Shown: positions 25,327 through 36,749, counted from the stretch's first letter. The stretch is 64,000 nucleotides of DNA from Rhizobium sp. AAP43 (GCF_001296045.1 NZ_LJHS01000004.1:124001-188000); one strand, 5' to 3'. The notes: generated by a model from the sequence alone, not told the origin. Numbers and translations are program-made.

Positions 25327-26640
25327 TCAGTCGGCCGAATTGATCTGCCGTGCAACCATGTCGTGGTTGAGCCAGAGAACAGGTGCAGACGGGTTCGCGA
25401 CCTCACCGAAGATCAGTGCGCCGGTCGCCTCGACCACGAGCACGCTCAGATAGTCCGAGATCAGCGCCTTGCTGTCCTTGTGCATCTGGGCGATTTCGGC
25501 CGAGGTGCCGATGGTGATGTCGGACTGGCCCTGGCTGTTCGGCATCGGCCAGTTGTTGAAGTCGTAGAACGGGATCATCACGTCGCTGGCCTGGAAGTCG
25601 GCGATCTTCTGAAGCACGTCGTCGATCGTCGCGCCTTCGACCAGTAGCGCTTCGCAGTCAGCCCAGATCTTCTCGGCCCGTGCGCCGCCATGTTCCTTTT
25701 TGAGTGCCTTCAGGAGCGGCAGGAGCGGCAGCTCGATACCGGCAAACACATCCGACGAGTTGGTGCGGATTTCCGGGCAGTTGAACACGGTCGCCTTGAT
25801 GCCCGATGCAAAGGCCTCTTCGGCAATCGCCTCGAGCCGGATCTTCGCATAGCCCTGCGTGTAGTTGGTATAGGTCTGCCAGCGATATTCGTCGCCAATC
25901 AAGATGCCGGTGCCGTGATAGCCATAGGCCGAGTAACGAACCTGGCCACCGCTCTTTTCAATGCGCTCGCGGATCGCAGCGCTACCCTCGATCAGGTGGC
26001 GGAAGGTATTGGCCGAGACTTCGTCGAAGTTCTGCAGGATCAGCTTGCCAAGATCGCTTTCCAGCAGCACCTGCGAAGACATGTGGCGCGCGCCACGGCC
26101 CTTGTAGATGCGGTTGGCGATGACGAGGAAGACCTTGGCCTTCGGAATGCCGCCAGCCATGGTGTGGGCAAAGTGCACGTTCTTGCCGTCGGCAATCATG
26201 CCTTCGAGCTCGGCCATGATCTTGGCCACGGCATTCTGGAAACGCTCAACGCCAACCTGGCGGCACTTTTCGATATGCGCCCAGTCGAGTTTTTCGGTTT
26301 CCCAGTTTTCCAGCGTCAGCGAGGAAAGGAGATCGGTCGGCGTCGGTTCGCCTTCCGGCGCATCGAGGTCGAAACCGGCCATGGCGGGCACATTGATGAT
26401 TTTCCCGCCGAGATTGGCTTCCGCCTGGGCCAGTTCATCTGCCGTCAACGGACGCAGCTTGTTGTTCTCGTCACGGCGGCCAACGGTGATGCCGATGATC
26501 TCCATGCCGGCCTTCTTGGCCTGGTCGAGCAGGCCGGTCACATAGCCGCGACCGAACAGTTCGCCGAACAGGACAAAGACATCACCCTTGCGATACAGGG
26601 TATTCTCGGAGATCTGCGTCAGGGAAACGGGGGACTTCAT
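25327..26640 (-). CDS. Conserved protein, possibly FabMG-type enoyl-ACP reductase family
   Basis: A 437-residue cytosolic protein without signal or membrane helices. The N-terminal GDVFVLFGELFGRGYVTGLLDQAKKAGMEIIGITVGRRD looks like a Rossmann beta-alpha-beta unit. Further on YTQGYAKIRLEAIAEEA resembles the tyrosine/lysine helix of short-chain reductases, and a conserved FNCPEIRTNSSDVFAG follows. I recall such proteins named enoyl-ACP reductase FabMG family, mainly in Rhizobiales, but I cannot verify it here. It is monocistronic with a strong terminator. The ATG starts 156 bases from the next gene. Treat the enzymatic role as tentative. Confidence 0.5.
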   Translation of the reverse strand: MKSPVSLTQISENTLYRKGDVFVLFGELFGRGYVTGLLDQAKKAGMEIIGITVGRRDENNKLRPLTADELAQAEANLGGKIINVPAMAGFDLDAPEGEPTPTDLLSSLTLENWETEKLDWAHIEKCRQVGVERFQNAVAKIMAELEGMIADGKNVHFAHTMAGGIPKAKVFLVIANRIYKGRGARHMSSQVLLESDLGKLILQNFDEVSANTFRHLIEGSAAIRERIEKSGGQVRYSAYGYHGTGILIGDEYRWQTYTNYTQGYAKIRLEAIAEEAFASGIKATVFNCPEIRTNSSDVFAGIELPLLPLLKALKKEHGGARAEKIWADCEALLVEGATIDDVLQKIADFQASDVMIPFYDFNNWPMPNSQGQSDITIGTSAEIAQMHKDSKALISDYLSVLVVEATGALIFGEVANPSAPVLWLNHDMVARQINSAD

Positions 26641-26796
26641 GTGCCAATTGATTCCAGTTTTTTAATATCTGCACATGCCCACTAGCAAACCCTGATCGAC
26701 ATGGCACCGTCCTCTGTTGCATTTCCTGGTCATTTTGCGTGACCGTTCATTGCAAGACGTGATCGACTGTAACAATTGCGAGCCGAACTGCGCCGC

Positions 26797-27807
26797 TCAG
26801 GCTTTGATCAGCCGCACCCGCGTGCCCCAGGGATCCTTCGCCTCGAACCCGCCATCGATCGCGCTGACGGCATAGCCGCGGGTTTCAAGTTCCGCCTTGC
26901 ATGCGGCAAGGATCGCTTCGTTCTCCGCCTTCAGTGAAAACCAGTCGAGCCCGGTCATCGTGTCCTGGCGTGGCCCCGCATTCTCACTCTGCCAGATATT
27001 GGCGCCGATATGGTGGTGATAGCGGCCGGAGGAGAGGAAAGTCGCGCCGCGCTGGTCGCTGCCCGCCACCACATCGAGCCCAAGCCCGGTCGCATAGAAG
27101 TCGCGTGCGCGCGAAAGGGCGCCGACCTTCAGGTGGATATGGCCGATCCTCAAGGTTTCGGGCGCTCCCTTATAGAGATCCCGGTCGGTCGCCGTTTTTG
27201 TCTTGGTGAAGATGTCGTCGATGTCGAGTTCTTTTGTGCCCATGGACACCTGATTGCCGGCCCAGAGCCAGCGATCTTCGGGGCGGTCGCAGTAAACCTC
27301 GATGCCGTTGCCCTCGGGATCATCGAGATAGACGGCTTCCGACACGGAATGATCGGCAAAGCCGGTCAGCGGCACTTGGGCGCGCGCCACATGCACCAGC
27401 CAGCGGGCGAGATGCGCGCGATCCGGCATGAGAAAGGCCGTGTGATAGAGCCCGGCCTGATTGCCGCTCTGAGGTTCGGCATTGGGGTGGGAGGCAAGAT
27501 GCAGAAGGGCAACGCCACCCGCGCCGAGCGTGACGAGATCTGTGCCGTCGGTCAGGGTTTCGAGGCCGAGCACGCTCTTGTAATAATCGGTCATCTGTCT
27601 GAGGTCGCGCACCCGCAGGCAGACGGCGTCGACATGGATCGGCCGCGTCAGGGCAAACGGCAGTTTGGCCGCGCCATCCCGAAGCTCCGTCGGGATTTCG
27701 CCTGTGCCTTCCGCGCCTTCCGCCCTGAGCGCTCCGGCCATTGCGCCTGAAAGCGTTGCCGTTCCCGCCAGCCGCAAGAGCTGACGCCGCGTCCATGTCA
27801 TCGACAT
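26797..27807 (-). CDS. Tat-exported VOC family (glyoxalase/extradiol dioxygenase-like) protein
   Basis: A 336-residue protein starting MSMTWTRRQLLRLAGTATLSG...ALRAEG, a twin-arginine signal peptide with a likely cleavage site. The mature part has two tandem vicinal-oxygen-chelate modules. The first has HVDAVCLRVRDLRQMTDYYKSVLG, GLYHTAFL and EGNGIEVYCDRPEDRW; the second has IGHIHLKVGALSRARDFYATGLG and YHHHIGANIW. This resembles CatE-type catechol 2,3-dioxygenases, with His, His and Glu as metal ligands. Periplasmic targeting is unusual for that family. The start at 27807 was chosen because it opens the signal; longer in-frame starts upstream lack support. It is divergent from ppdK. Confidence 0.8.
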   Translation of the reverse strand: MSMTWTRRQLLRLAGTATLSGAMAGALRAEGAEGTGEIPTELRDGAAKLPFALTRPIHVDAVCLRVRDLRQMTDYYKSVLGLETLTDGTDLVTLGAGGVALLHLASHPNAEPQSGNQAGLYHTAFLMPDRAHLARWLVHVARAQVPLTGFADHSVSEAVYLDDPEGNGIEVYCDRPEDRWLWAGNQVSMGTKELDIDDIFTKTKTATDRDLYKGAPETLRIGHIHLKVGALSRARDFYATGLGLDVVAGSDQRGATFLSSGRYHHHIGANIWQSENAGPRQDTMTGLDWFSLKAENEAILAACKAELETRGYAVSAIDGGFEAKDPWGTRVRLIKA

Positions 27808-28036
27808 TCCTGTATCCCCGTCCAATATCGCGTGTCCCCGATAGGCTCGCATACACCGCCGTCCCTCGCGCCGCTTCTCACGTCTGTCCACGCCGTTTCA
27901 CATCGCCGTGAGACAAACGCCTGCCGATTGCCGCAATTATGATGCAATGCAGCATAAACTTGACAGGGCAGCATTTCCAATCCGTCACAATTGCTGTAAA
28001 CGATGGAAAATAAAGCCTGTTTGGGTGGAGAGGGCA

Positions 28037-30703
<2,667 letters not shown>

Positions 30704-30907
30704 GGGGGAGTTCGTTGCTCACCTTGCGTGGAACATGATCGACCTGATGATCGCGCTGAGTCTACATCACTGTGCGGAACCCGCCAGCCCCTCACACAGG
30801 CAATCCTTGAGACCGTGGGTAACCTCACCACTTCACGGTTTTTAAACAGCAGATGTGGCAGATCCTCCAGACAAAATCTCTCTCAAATGTCATGGGGATG
30901 TCCAGAA

Positions 30908-31255
30908 GTGCCGAGATTGCCGCTATACGTCCTCCTGCTTGCCGCGACGCTTTCCGCTCCAGTGCATGCCGAGGAAGACGCGCTGCCCGACCATGCGTCT
31001 CCTTCGGTCTGCGTGGTGCTTATTGGACTTGCGCTCGACAAAGGCGTCATCGATGCCGCTGACCAGCAGGCGTACAGGGATGCTGCCGAGACCATGCGTG
31101 AGACGTCAGTGGAACTGAATGGTGGCGAGGACGCAGCAAACCAGATGATCGGCAGCAGCGTCGCCTTCTTTGATGGGTTGAGCGAGACTGATCTCGCAGA
31201 GGGTGCCGACATGTGCTTGAGCGCCGAAGATGAAAGCTTTGACGCTGACGAGTGA
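30908..31255 (+). CDS. Small exported protein of unknown function
   Basis: A 115-residue protein with a clear signal peptide (PRLPLYVLLLAATLSAPVHAEED). The mature part is acidic (C-terminal AEDESFDADE), mostly helical in character, and has two cysteines (PSVCVVLIG and GADMCLSAED) that could form a disulfide. No family was recognised. The GTG at 30908 has GGGGA 9 bases upstream and puts the signal at the very N-terminus. An ATG at 30887 is possible but has no ribosome site. It follows ppdK at about 200 bases and is convergent with another small exported protein. Confidence 0.6.
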   Translation: MPRLPLYVLLLAATLSAPVHAEEDALPDHASPSVCVVLIGLALDKGVIDAADQQAYRDAAETMRETSVELNGGEDAANQMIGSSVAFFDGLSETDLAEGADMCLSAEDESFDADE

Positions 31256-31350
31256 CGTGTTGCGCGCGGTCGAAGGAGGATTGCCGCATCCGGACCTCTT
31301 CGATGCCAAAGACCTCGTTCGTCTGGATCGCCCGGCCGCGCAAAGAAGAA

Positions 31351-31376
31351 AAACCCGCCGAACGGCCGGCGGGTTT
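31351..31376 (-). terminator. terminator between convergent small-protein genes
   Basis: AAACCCGCCG and CGGCGGGTTT pair perfectly over 10 bp around AACGGC. On the minus strand the stem runs into TTTTTCTTC, so it terminates the gene ending at 31415. It also lies 95 bases past the plus-strand gene and may serve both. Confidence 0.75.
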
Positions 31377-31414
31377 CTAAACAGTGTGGGGCTAAACAGC
31401 TTTCTTTTTCGCCG

Positions 31415-31906
31415 TCAGCTCGCTGGCTTCAGAGAGGCCAGAATGTCTCCCAGTTCCTTCTGGTGGGTTTCATACGTGCCCTTCGAACCCCAATAGGTGA
31501 AGATCAAAACCTTGTCGCCGGCTGCGGCAAAGCCGAGAGATATTTCGACCGGACCCTCCTCGTCGGTACCCTCGTAACTGAGAGCCGAGATCTTCAATCC
31601 GTTGACATCGGTCTCGCCAGTTTCTTTCATCGACTGAGCATCGATTTGCACGCCATTCTTGGTCAGAAAGTCGATAGCGATATCTGTCGTCTTGTCGGCA
31701 GAGCTGGCGTCGGCCACATCGATAGAGAAATAGATGGCCCCGTCTTCAGATGTGGCGTCAACGCCGGTTTCGGTTTCCTTCGGTCCCCAGCTGTCGGGAA
31801 TGCTAATAGACGCCACAGGAGCGTCGCTGGGGAACACGAGTTCAGCAGCAGATGCGGCAAACGGAATGCAGATCGCGAAAACAGAGGCTATGAGAAGTTT
31901 TTTCAT
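31415..31906 (-). CDS. Exported protein of unknown function
   Basis: A 163-residue protein with a signal peptide (KKLLIASVFAICIPFAASAAE) and no cysteine after the cleavage site. The mature region alternates short strands and acidic turns (PDSWGPKETETGVDATSEDGAIYFSI, then DGVQ-like and VEISLGFAAAGDKVLIFTYWG), ending in a helix. This suggests a small compact periplasmic domain. No named family was recognised. The ATG at 31906 is preceded by GAAGGGA, while the open frame extends 24 codons further without a signal. It has its own downstream terminator, so it is monocistronic. Confidence 0.7.
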   Translation of the reverse strand: MKKLLIASVFAICIPFAASAAELVFPSDAPVASISIPDSWGPKETETGVDATSEDGAIYFSIDVADASSADKTTDIAIDFLTKNGVQIDAQSMKETGETDVNGLKISALSYEGTDEEGPVEISLGFAAAGDKVLIFTYWGSKGTYETHQKELGDILASLKPAS

Positions 31907-32118
31907 GGTTGTCCCTTCGAGGATGGTTCCGGTCCGAATGTTAGGCGATTTCCAGTAGCGTCTAAATATCCATCTCAAAACGCCCCCTAAAATGAGCCGG
32001 AACTAACATGCGCGCAAGACTTTGCCGCCCTTCGACGCTTCCTGCTACCAAAGACATGATTGTTGGATAATCCTGCCCTTACGCGAAGATGAGGGTGCCG
32101 AAAAAATATCCCCGCCCA

Positions 32119-32145
32119 TGTCACGTTGACGCTGCCCCGCTCGTC
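32119..32145 (+). promoter_or_regulatory. candidate ECF41 sigma-factor promoter (autoregulatory)
   Basis: TGTCACG is followed by exactly 16 bases and then CGTC. The published ECF41 promoter pattern is TGTCACA-N16-CGTC, so only the last base of the -35 differs. The -10 ends 33 bases before the start of the carboxymuconolactone decarboxylase gene, which is coupled to an ECF41 sigma gene. Confidence 0.7.
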
Positions 32146-32178
32146 ATGATCTCGTACCCCACAGAAGGAAACGACCTC

Positions 32179-32646
32179 ATGACCGCAACACTCGATCCTT
32201 TCGCCGCCTCTCCCGCCTTGATGAAAAAATGGATGGCCGTCTCGACCGACATCGCCGCAAGCCTTGAGCCAAGCCTCGTCGAACTCGTCAAGATCCGTGC
32301 GTCCCAGCTCAATGCCTGCGCCAACTGCCTCAACATGCACGCGGCCGAAGCCCGGGCCAAGGGCGAGACCGAGAACCGCATCTATCTCCTCTCGGCCTGG
32401 CGCGAGGCGCCGTGTTATACGCAGCGTGAGCGGGCGGCGCTGGCCTGGACCGAAGCGCTGACCACACTTTCCGCCGGCCATCCGCAGGAGGCGGCGCGCC
32501 GGGATCTGCAGGCGGCCTTTACCGACGAGGAGCAGGTGAATCTGACATTGATGATCAATGTCATCAACGGCTGGAACAGGCTCGCGGTGGGCTTCGGCCT
32601 CTGGATCGAGACACCGGCGACCCGAGCCCAGGGAGTGGCCGCCTGA
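32179..32646 (+). CDS. Carboxymuconolactone decarboxylase/AhpD-like family protein
   Basis: A 155-residue protein of the CMD/AhpD fold. SLVELVKIRASQLNACANCLNMHAAEARAKGE carries the redox-type CANCxxxH motif, and AWREAPCYTQRERAALAWTEALT follows. Such proteins act as small peroxidase partners or thiol-redox proteins. ECF41 sigma factors are typically linked to a carboxymuconolactone decarboxylase, oxidoreductase or epimerase gene, and this is the partner here. The ATG at 32179 has AAGGA 9 bases upstream; earlier in-frame ATGs overlap the promoter. Its stop overlaps the sigma gene start by one base. Confidence 0.88.
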   Translation: MTATLDPFAASPALMKKWMAVSTDIAASLEPSLVELVKIRASQLNACANCLNMHAAEARAKGETENRIYLLSAWREAPCYTQRERAALAWTEALTTLSAGHPQEAARRDLQAAFTDEEQVNLTLMINVINGWNRLAVGFGLWIETPATRAQGVAA

Positions 32647-33506
32647 TGTTGTCTTCCCAGCACACGGATGCGGCAGCGAGCTTCGATCCCTTGAGGCAGA
32701 AGCTCATGCGGCTCGCCTATCGCATGCTGGGCTCGGTCACGGATGCCGAAGACATGCTGCAGGAGGCCTTCATCCGCTGGATGAGGGCCGACCGCCGCGA
32801 GATCCGCGAGCCCGAGGCGTTTCTGCGCCGCGTCGTCACAAGGCTGTGTCTCGACCAGCTGAAATCGGCCCGCCTGAAGCGCGAGACCTATATCGGCCCA
32901 TGGTTGCCGGAACCGGTGGTCGAAGACGAGGACGAGCCAGAGGACGTCACCCTGCCACTGATGCTGGCGCTGGAACGGCTCTCCCCGCTGGAGCGAGCAG
33001 CCCTGCTGCTCCACGATGTATTCGGCCTGCCCTTTGAGGAGATAGCCGATACCCTGGAGCGCGATATCGCCGCTTGCCGCCAGCTGGCAACCAGAGCACG
33101 GCGGAACGTGCGGGAAGCACGGAGCCGCTACACGGTCGACTCCAAGCGCGGGCTGGAGATGGCGCAGGCCTTTTTCAACGCCTCGCGCAGCGGCGACATG
33201 ACGACGCTTTCCGCCATGCTCGCCGCCGATGTCGGCCTGCATTCCGATGGCGGCGGCAAGCGGCAGGCCGCGATCACACCGATCCTCGGCCATGCCGCCG
33301 TGATGAAAGTTCATACCTATCTCGCGGAGAAGATCTGGCCGTCAGGATCAACACTCCTGCGTGTCGGCCTCATCAACGGCCTGCCGGGCTTCGTCACGCG
33401 GGAGGCGGACGGCGAGTTGCAGACCACGGCGCTGCAGATCGAGGACGCTGCCATCACCGCCATCTATGTCATGCGCAATCCGGACAAGCTCCAGCACCTG
33501 CATTAA
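32646..33506 (+). CDS. ECF41-family RNA polymerase sigma factor (SigJ-like) with fused SnoaL-like domain
   Basis: A 286-residue protein. Sigma region 2 (AYRMLGSVTDAEDMLQEAFIRWMRADR) and region 4 (LSPLERAALLLHDVFGLPFEEIADTLERD...ACRQLATRARR) are joined by a linker with WLPEP. A C-terminal SnoaL-like domain has DGGGK and NPDKLQHLH. WLPEP, DGGGK/R and NPDKL are the three diagnostic ECF41 motifs. In this group the fused C-terminal domain replaces an anti-sigma factor. The ATG overlaps the decarboxylase stop (TGATG), so the two are coupled. A matching promoter lies upstream of the pair. Confidence 0.93.
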   Translation: MLSSQHTDAAASFDPLRQKLMRLAYRMLGSVTDAEDMLQEAFIRWMRADRREIREPEAFLRRVVTRLCLDQLKSARLKRETYIGPWLPEPVVEDEDEPEDVTLPLMLALERLSPLERAALLLHDVFGLPFEEIADTLERDIAACRQLATRARRNVREARSRYTVDSKRGLEMAQAFFNASRSGDMTTLSAMLAADVGLHSDGGGKRQAAITPILGHAAVMKVHTYLAEKIWPSGSTLLRVGLINGLPGFVTREADGELQTTALQIEDAAITAIYVMRNPDKLQHLH

Positions 33507-33543
33507 AATGGCGGACTGACCGTCCACCCCCCCCATGGATTGA

Positions 33544-33575
33544 CGAAGGCGACCCGACCACCCGGGTCGCCTTCG
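33544..33575 (+). terminator. rho-independent terminator after the ECF41 operon
   Basis: CGAAGGCGACCCG and CGGGTCGCCTTCG pair perfectly over 13 bp around ACCACC, followed by CAGATTTTACC. It lies between the sigma gene and the convergent SDR gene and probably serves both directions. Confidence 0.8.
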
Positions 33576-33581
33576 CAGATT

Positions 33582-34331
33582 TTACCAGACCAGCGCTACC
33601 GCGTCGGCACCAGCCGGAATACGCAAGGGCGATGTTGCATCGGTGGCGGCCCACCACACGGCTTCGGCGACGTCGGAGGCTTGCGTGACCTCGGACGCAC
33701 TTTCCTCGGCCCAAGCGTCGAACACGGCCTTCACCACCGGCAGATAGGGTTCCGGAAAGCCGCCTGCACCCTGAACCCTGGCGCGGGCCGTGTCGCCGAA
33801 GCTGGTGGTCGGCGCACGGCCGGGCAGCACGATGCGCACACGCACGTCGAAGGGGGCAAGTTCCAGCGCAGACACCTCGGTCAGCGCGTTCAGCGCGGCC
33901 TTGCTCGCGGTATAGGCCGACAGCAGAGCCAGCGGTTTCAGGGTCACGCTGGAGGAGACATTGATGATGACGCCCGAGCGTCGCTCGCGCATTTGCGGCA
34001 GCACGGCCTGCATCATCGCGACCGGGCCGAATGTATTGGTCTCAAACAGGCCGCGCAGGGTCTCCATCGGCGTTCCCTCGACCGCATTCATCCAGCCGAT
34101 GCCGGCATTGTTGACCAGAACGTCGATCGGCCCGGTCGCAGAGATCGCAGCGGCAATGCTGTCCGGATCGGTAACATCAAGCTTGACGATCTCAAGGTGT
34201 TCAGAGGCGGGCAGCAGGTCTTCGCGGGGGCTGCGCATGCCGGCCACCACCCGCCAGCCTTTTGAGAGGAAGAGTTTCGCCGTTTCGAGCCCGAAGCCCG
34301 CTGAAGCGCCCGTGATCAGTACCGTGTTCAT
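33582..34331 (-). CDS. SDR family NAD(P)-dependent oxidoreductase
   Basis: A 249-residue classical short-chain dehydrogenase. The cofactor motif is TGASAGFG (near residue 10), followed by NNAGIGW and the catalytic YTASK, with serines in INVSSSV. The PGRAPTTSF segment after the active site and overall length are normal. The substrate is unknown. AGGAGACGACAC precedes the ATG at 34331; 10 further in-frame codons upstream lack a ribosome site. It is divergent from an AraC-type regulator across 98 bases, so that regulator probably controls it. Confidence 0.88.
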   Translation of the reverse strand: MNTVLITGASAGFGLETAKLFLSKGWRVVAGMRSPREDLLPASEHLEIVKLDVTDPDSIAAAISATGPIDVLVNNAGIGWMNAVEGTPMETLRGLFETNTFGPVAMMQAVLPQMRERRSGVIINVSSSVTLKPLALLSAYTASKAALNALTEVSALELAPFDVRVRIVLPGRAPTTSFGDTARARVQGAGGFPEPYLPVVKAVFDAWAEESASEVTQASDVAEAVWWAATDATSPLRIPAGADAVALVW

Positions 34332-34429
34332 GTGTCGTCTCCTGTCCGTTATGGGATGCACGGAGACTAGATCGCGGTCGAAATCTTATCTATAATACAA
34401 AGTCTAATCTTCATTATCAGGAGTGTCGT

Positions 34430-35398
34430 TTGGCCGATCCCACAAGCGATCCATTGGGCGAAATCGTCTCTCTGCTCAGGCCGCGCGCCGGCTTTGCCAA
34501 GGTGGCAAGCGGGGCAGGCCGCTGGCGTGTGACACGGGAGCTGGATGGCGAACCCTTCTATTGTGTCGTGCTGGATGGCGCCGCTCGTATGACCGTCGAC
34601 GGACATCCGGCCGTGCAGTTGCAGGCCGGCGATTTTGTCCTTGTGCCGTCTCTCTTCCACTTTGCCATGGAGAGCATGGAAATGGAGGGAGCAGGCAAAG
34701 AGGGGACAGCAAGGGAGGGCCTGACGGTCCTCGACCCGTCGCTGGCAACGCCGCTGCCGGGCGAGATCCGCCATGGCGATCCGGAAGGGTCGGTCAATGC
34801 CAGGCTGCTGGTCGGCCATTTCCATTTCGGCTCGCCGGATGCGCGTCTGCTCGTCCAGCTCCTGCCGCGCCTCCTGCATCTGCGCGGGGCAGAAAGGCTT
34901 TCGGCCCTGGTCCGGCTTTTGACGGACGAGACGCGGGCAGCCCGTCCGGCGCGCGAGATGATCCTCGCCCGCCTGCTCGACGTGATCCTGCTGGAAGCAC
35001 TGCGTGCAGCACCGGATGAGACGGCACCGGGCGAAACGCCCCCCTCCGGCATCCTGCGCGGCCTGGCAGATGAACGCCTGGCGGCAAGCCTGCGGTGCCT
35101 GCATGGTGACCCGGCGCAGGACTGGACGATCGAGAGCCTCGCCCGCGAGGCGTCCCTCTCACGCTCGGCCTTTTACAAGCGCTTCCGCGCAGCCCTTGGC
35201 ATGCCGCCGATGGAATATCTCACCGCCTGGCGCATGGCGCTGGCCAAGACCTATCTTGATCAGCGGGATCTGGGCATGGAGGAAATCGCCGGCCGCATCG
35301 GCTATGGCTCGGCCAGCGCCTTCTCCACCGCTTTTACCCGCTTCGTCGGCGTCCCGCCGTCGCGCTATGGAGCCCCGCGTGAAGGTGCCGCTGCGTGA
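34430..35398 (+). CDS. AraC family transcriptional regulator with cupin-type sensor domain
   Basis: A 322-residue protein. An N-terminal AraC-cupin (cupin_6) domain (FYCVVLDGAARMTVDG, LQAGDFVLVPS) occupies about residues 1-190. The C-terminal DNA-binding domain has two helix-turn-helices (WTIESLAREASLSRSAFYKRF and GMEEIAGRIGYGSASAFSTAFTRFVGVPPSRYG). An acidic, methionine-rich insertion (about residues 82-95) is odd. The start is TTG at 34430 with AGGAG 6 bases upstream; no ATG exists before the domain. It is divergent from the SDR gene across an AT-rich region, the likely shared control site. Confidence 0.87.
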   Translation: MADPTSDPLGEIVSLLRPRAGFAKVASGAGRWRVTRELDGEPFYCVVLDGAARMTVDGHPAVQLQAGDFVLVPSLFHFAMESMEMEGAGKEGTAREGLTVLDPSLATPLPGEIRHGDPEGSVNARLLVGHFHFGSPDARLLVQLLPRLLHLRGAERLSALVRLLTDETRAARPAREMILARLLDVILLEALRAAPDETAPGETPPSGILRGLADERLAASLRCLHGDPAQDWTIESLAREASLSRSAFYKRFRAALGMPPMEYLTAWRMALAKTYLDQRDLGMEEIAGRIGYGSASAFSTAFTRFVGVPPSRYGAPREGAAA

Positions 35399-35507
35399 TA
35401 CGCTTGCTGTTTCAACGATTGTTGGTAAGTCCGGTGGTGGCTACTGATCCTTTCATGCCAGTCGGTACCGCGCCGCAGTCGTCATCCTCTCAATTCTGGA
35501 GACACCC

Positions 35508-35804
35508 ATGCCCGGCTATTCCGCCCGTCCGCCCGCCATTCCCACCGTGGTGCTCGATGATGCCGTCACCCGCATCACCCGTTGGGATTTTGAGCCCGGT
35601 GCCGCGACCGGCCATCACACCCATGGCCTCGGTTATGTCGTCGTGCCGCTCACCGATTGCCATTTCCTGATCGAGGATGCGGCCGGCGAGCGCCGGGTCA
35701 CCAGCCGCGCCGGCGAGGCCTATCGCCGCGATGCCGGTGTTGAGCACAATGTCGTCAATGGCGGCGAGCAGCCGATGAGTTTCATCGAGATCGAATACAA
35801 ATGA
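35508..35804 (+). CDS. Small cupin-domain protein
   Basis: A 98-residue single cupin. WDFEPGAATGHHTHGLGYVVVPL carries the metal-binding His-X-His cluster, and the second motif AGEAYRRDAGVEHNVVNGGEQ supplies another histidine. A TGGAGACA ribosome site is in place. It ends ATGA-overlapped with the metallo-beta-lactamase gene, so both are translated together and may share a pathway, which is not recognisable. Confidence 0.82.
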   Translation: MPGYSARPPAIPTVVLDDAVTRITRWDFEPGAATGHHTHGLGYVVVPLTDCHFLIEDAAGERRVTSRAGEAYRRDAGVEHNVVNGGEQPMSFIEIEYK

Positions 35805-36727
35805 AGTCTGCCGATCAGGATCGCCCGCCGGTCTTCACCACTGAATTCGAACCGCATCATGGGCAGGCGGTCCCGGTTGCCCATGATGTGCAGCGGGTAA
35901 CGGTCAACAATCCAGGCCCCTTCACCTTCCACGGCACCAACACCTATATCGTCGGGCGAAAGTCCGTCTGCGTCATCGATCCCGGCCCGGAGGATAATGC
36001 GCATTTCGCCGCCCTGATGACGGCGCTTGAGGGCAGGGAGGTGACCCATATCGCCGTCAGCCACACCCATCGCGACCATTCTCCGCTCGCCCGCCGCCTG
36101 AAGGAAAAAACCGGTGCGATCCTGGTGGCAGAGGGGCCGCATCGCCCATCGCGGCCGCTGTTCGAAGGCGAGGTCAACCCGTTTGCCGAAAGCTCTGATA
36201 CGGATTTCGTGCCTGATCTCGCGCTTGGCAACGGAGAGCGGATCGCGGGCGACGGATGGTCTCTGACAGCGATCCACACACCCGGCCACACTGCCAACCA
36301 CGCAGCCTTTGCGCTTGATGGCACCGGCATCCTGTTTTCCGCCGATCATGTCATGGCCTGGGCCACCTCGATCGTGGCACCCCCCGATGGTGCCATGGGC
36401 GATTACATGGCCTCGCTGGAACGGCTTCTGGAGCGCGAGGACCGGCTCTATCTGCCCGGCCATGGCGGTCCGGTGACGGAGCCTCAGTCTTTTATCCGCG
36501 GTTTGCGAACCCATCGCCGCATGCGTGCGCGCGCCGTGCTGGAGCGCATCGGCAAGGGAGACCGGAAGATCCCGGATATGGTGCGGGCGATCTATGCCGG
36601 CACGGATCCGCGGCTGCATGGGGCGGCAGCCCTCTCCGTGCTCGCCCATATCGAGGATCTGGTCGAAAAGGGCCTTGTCGCCACCGACGGCCCGCCGCGT
36701 TTGACGGGCGTTTTTCGCCCGGCCTGA
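35801..36727 (+). CDS. Metallo-beta-lactamase-fold hydrolase (LACTB2-like)
   Basis: A 308-residue MBL protein. The N-terminal NPGPFTFHGTNTYIVGR is typical of the LACTB2/glyoxalase-II-like branch. Zinc ligands are visible in SHTHRDHS (HxHxDH), HTPGHTANH, FSADHVM and PGHGGPV. A C-terminal winged-helix-like region (AALSVLAHIEDLVEKGLVATDG) follows, as in LACTB2, which is an RNA endonuclease in animals. The bacterial relatives are mostly uncharacterised. The ATG overlaps the cupin stop. It converges on a DUF1499 gene. Confidence 0.87.
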   Translation: MKSADQDRPPVFTTEFEPHHGQAVPVAHDVQRVTVNNPGPFTFHGTNTYIVGRKSVCVIDPGPEDNAHFAALMTALEGREVTHIAVSHTHRDHSPLARRLKEKTGAILVAEGPHRPSRPLFEGEVNPFAESSDTDFVPDLALGNGERIAGDGWSLTAIHTPGHTANHAAFALDGTGILFSADHVMAWATSIVAPPDGAMGDYMASLERLLEREDRLYLPGHGGPVTEPQSFIRGLRTHRRMRARAVLERIGKGDRKIPDMVRAIYAGTDPRLHGAAALSVLAHIEDLVEKGLVATDGPPRLTGVFRPA

Positions 36728-36749
36728 TGGGGTGACGCAGTCCCGCAGC

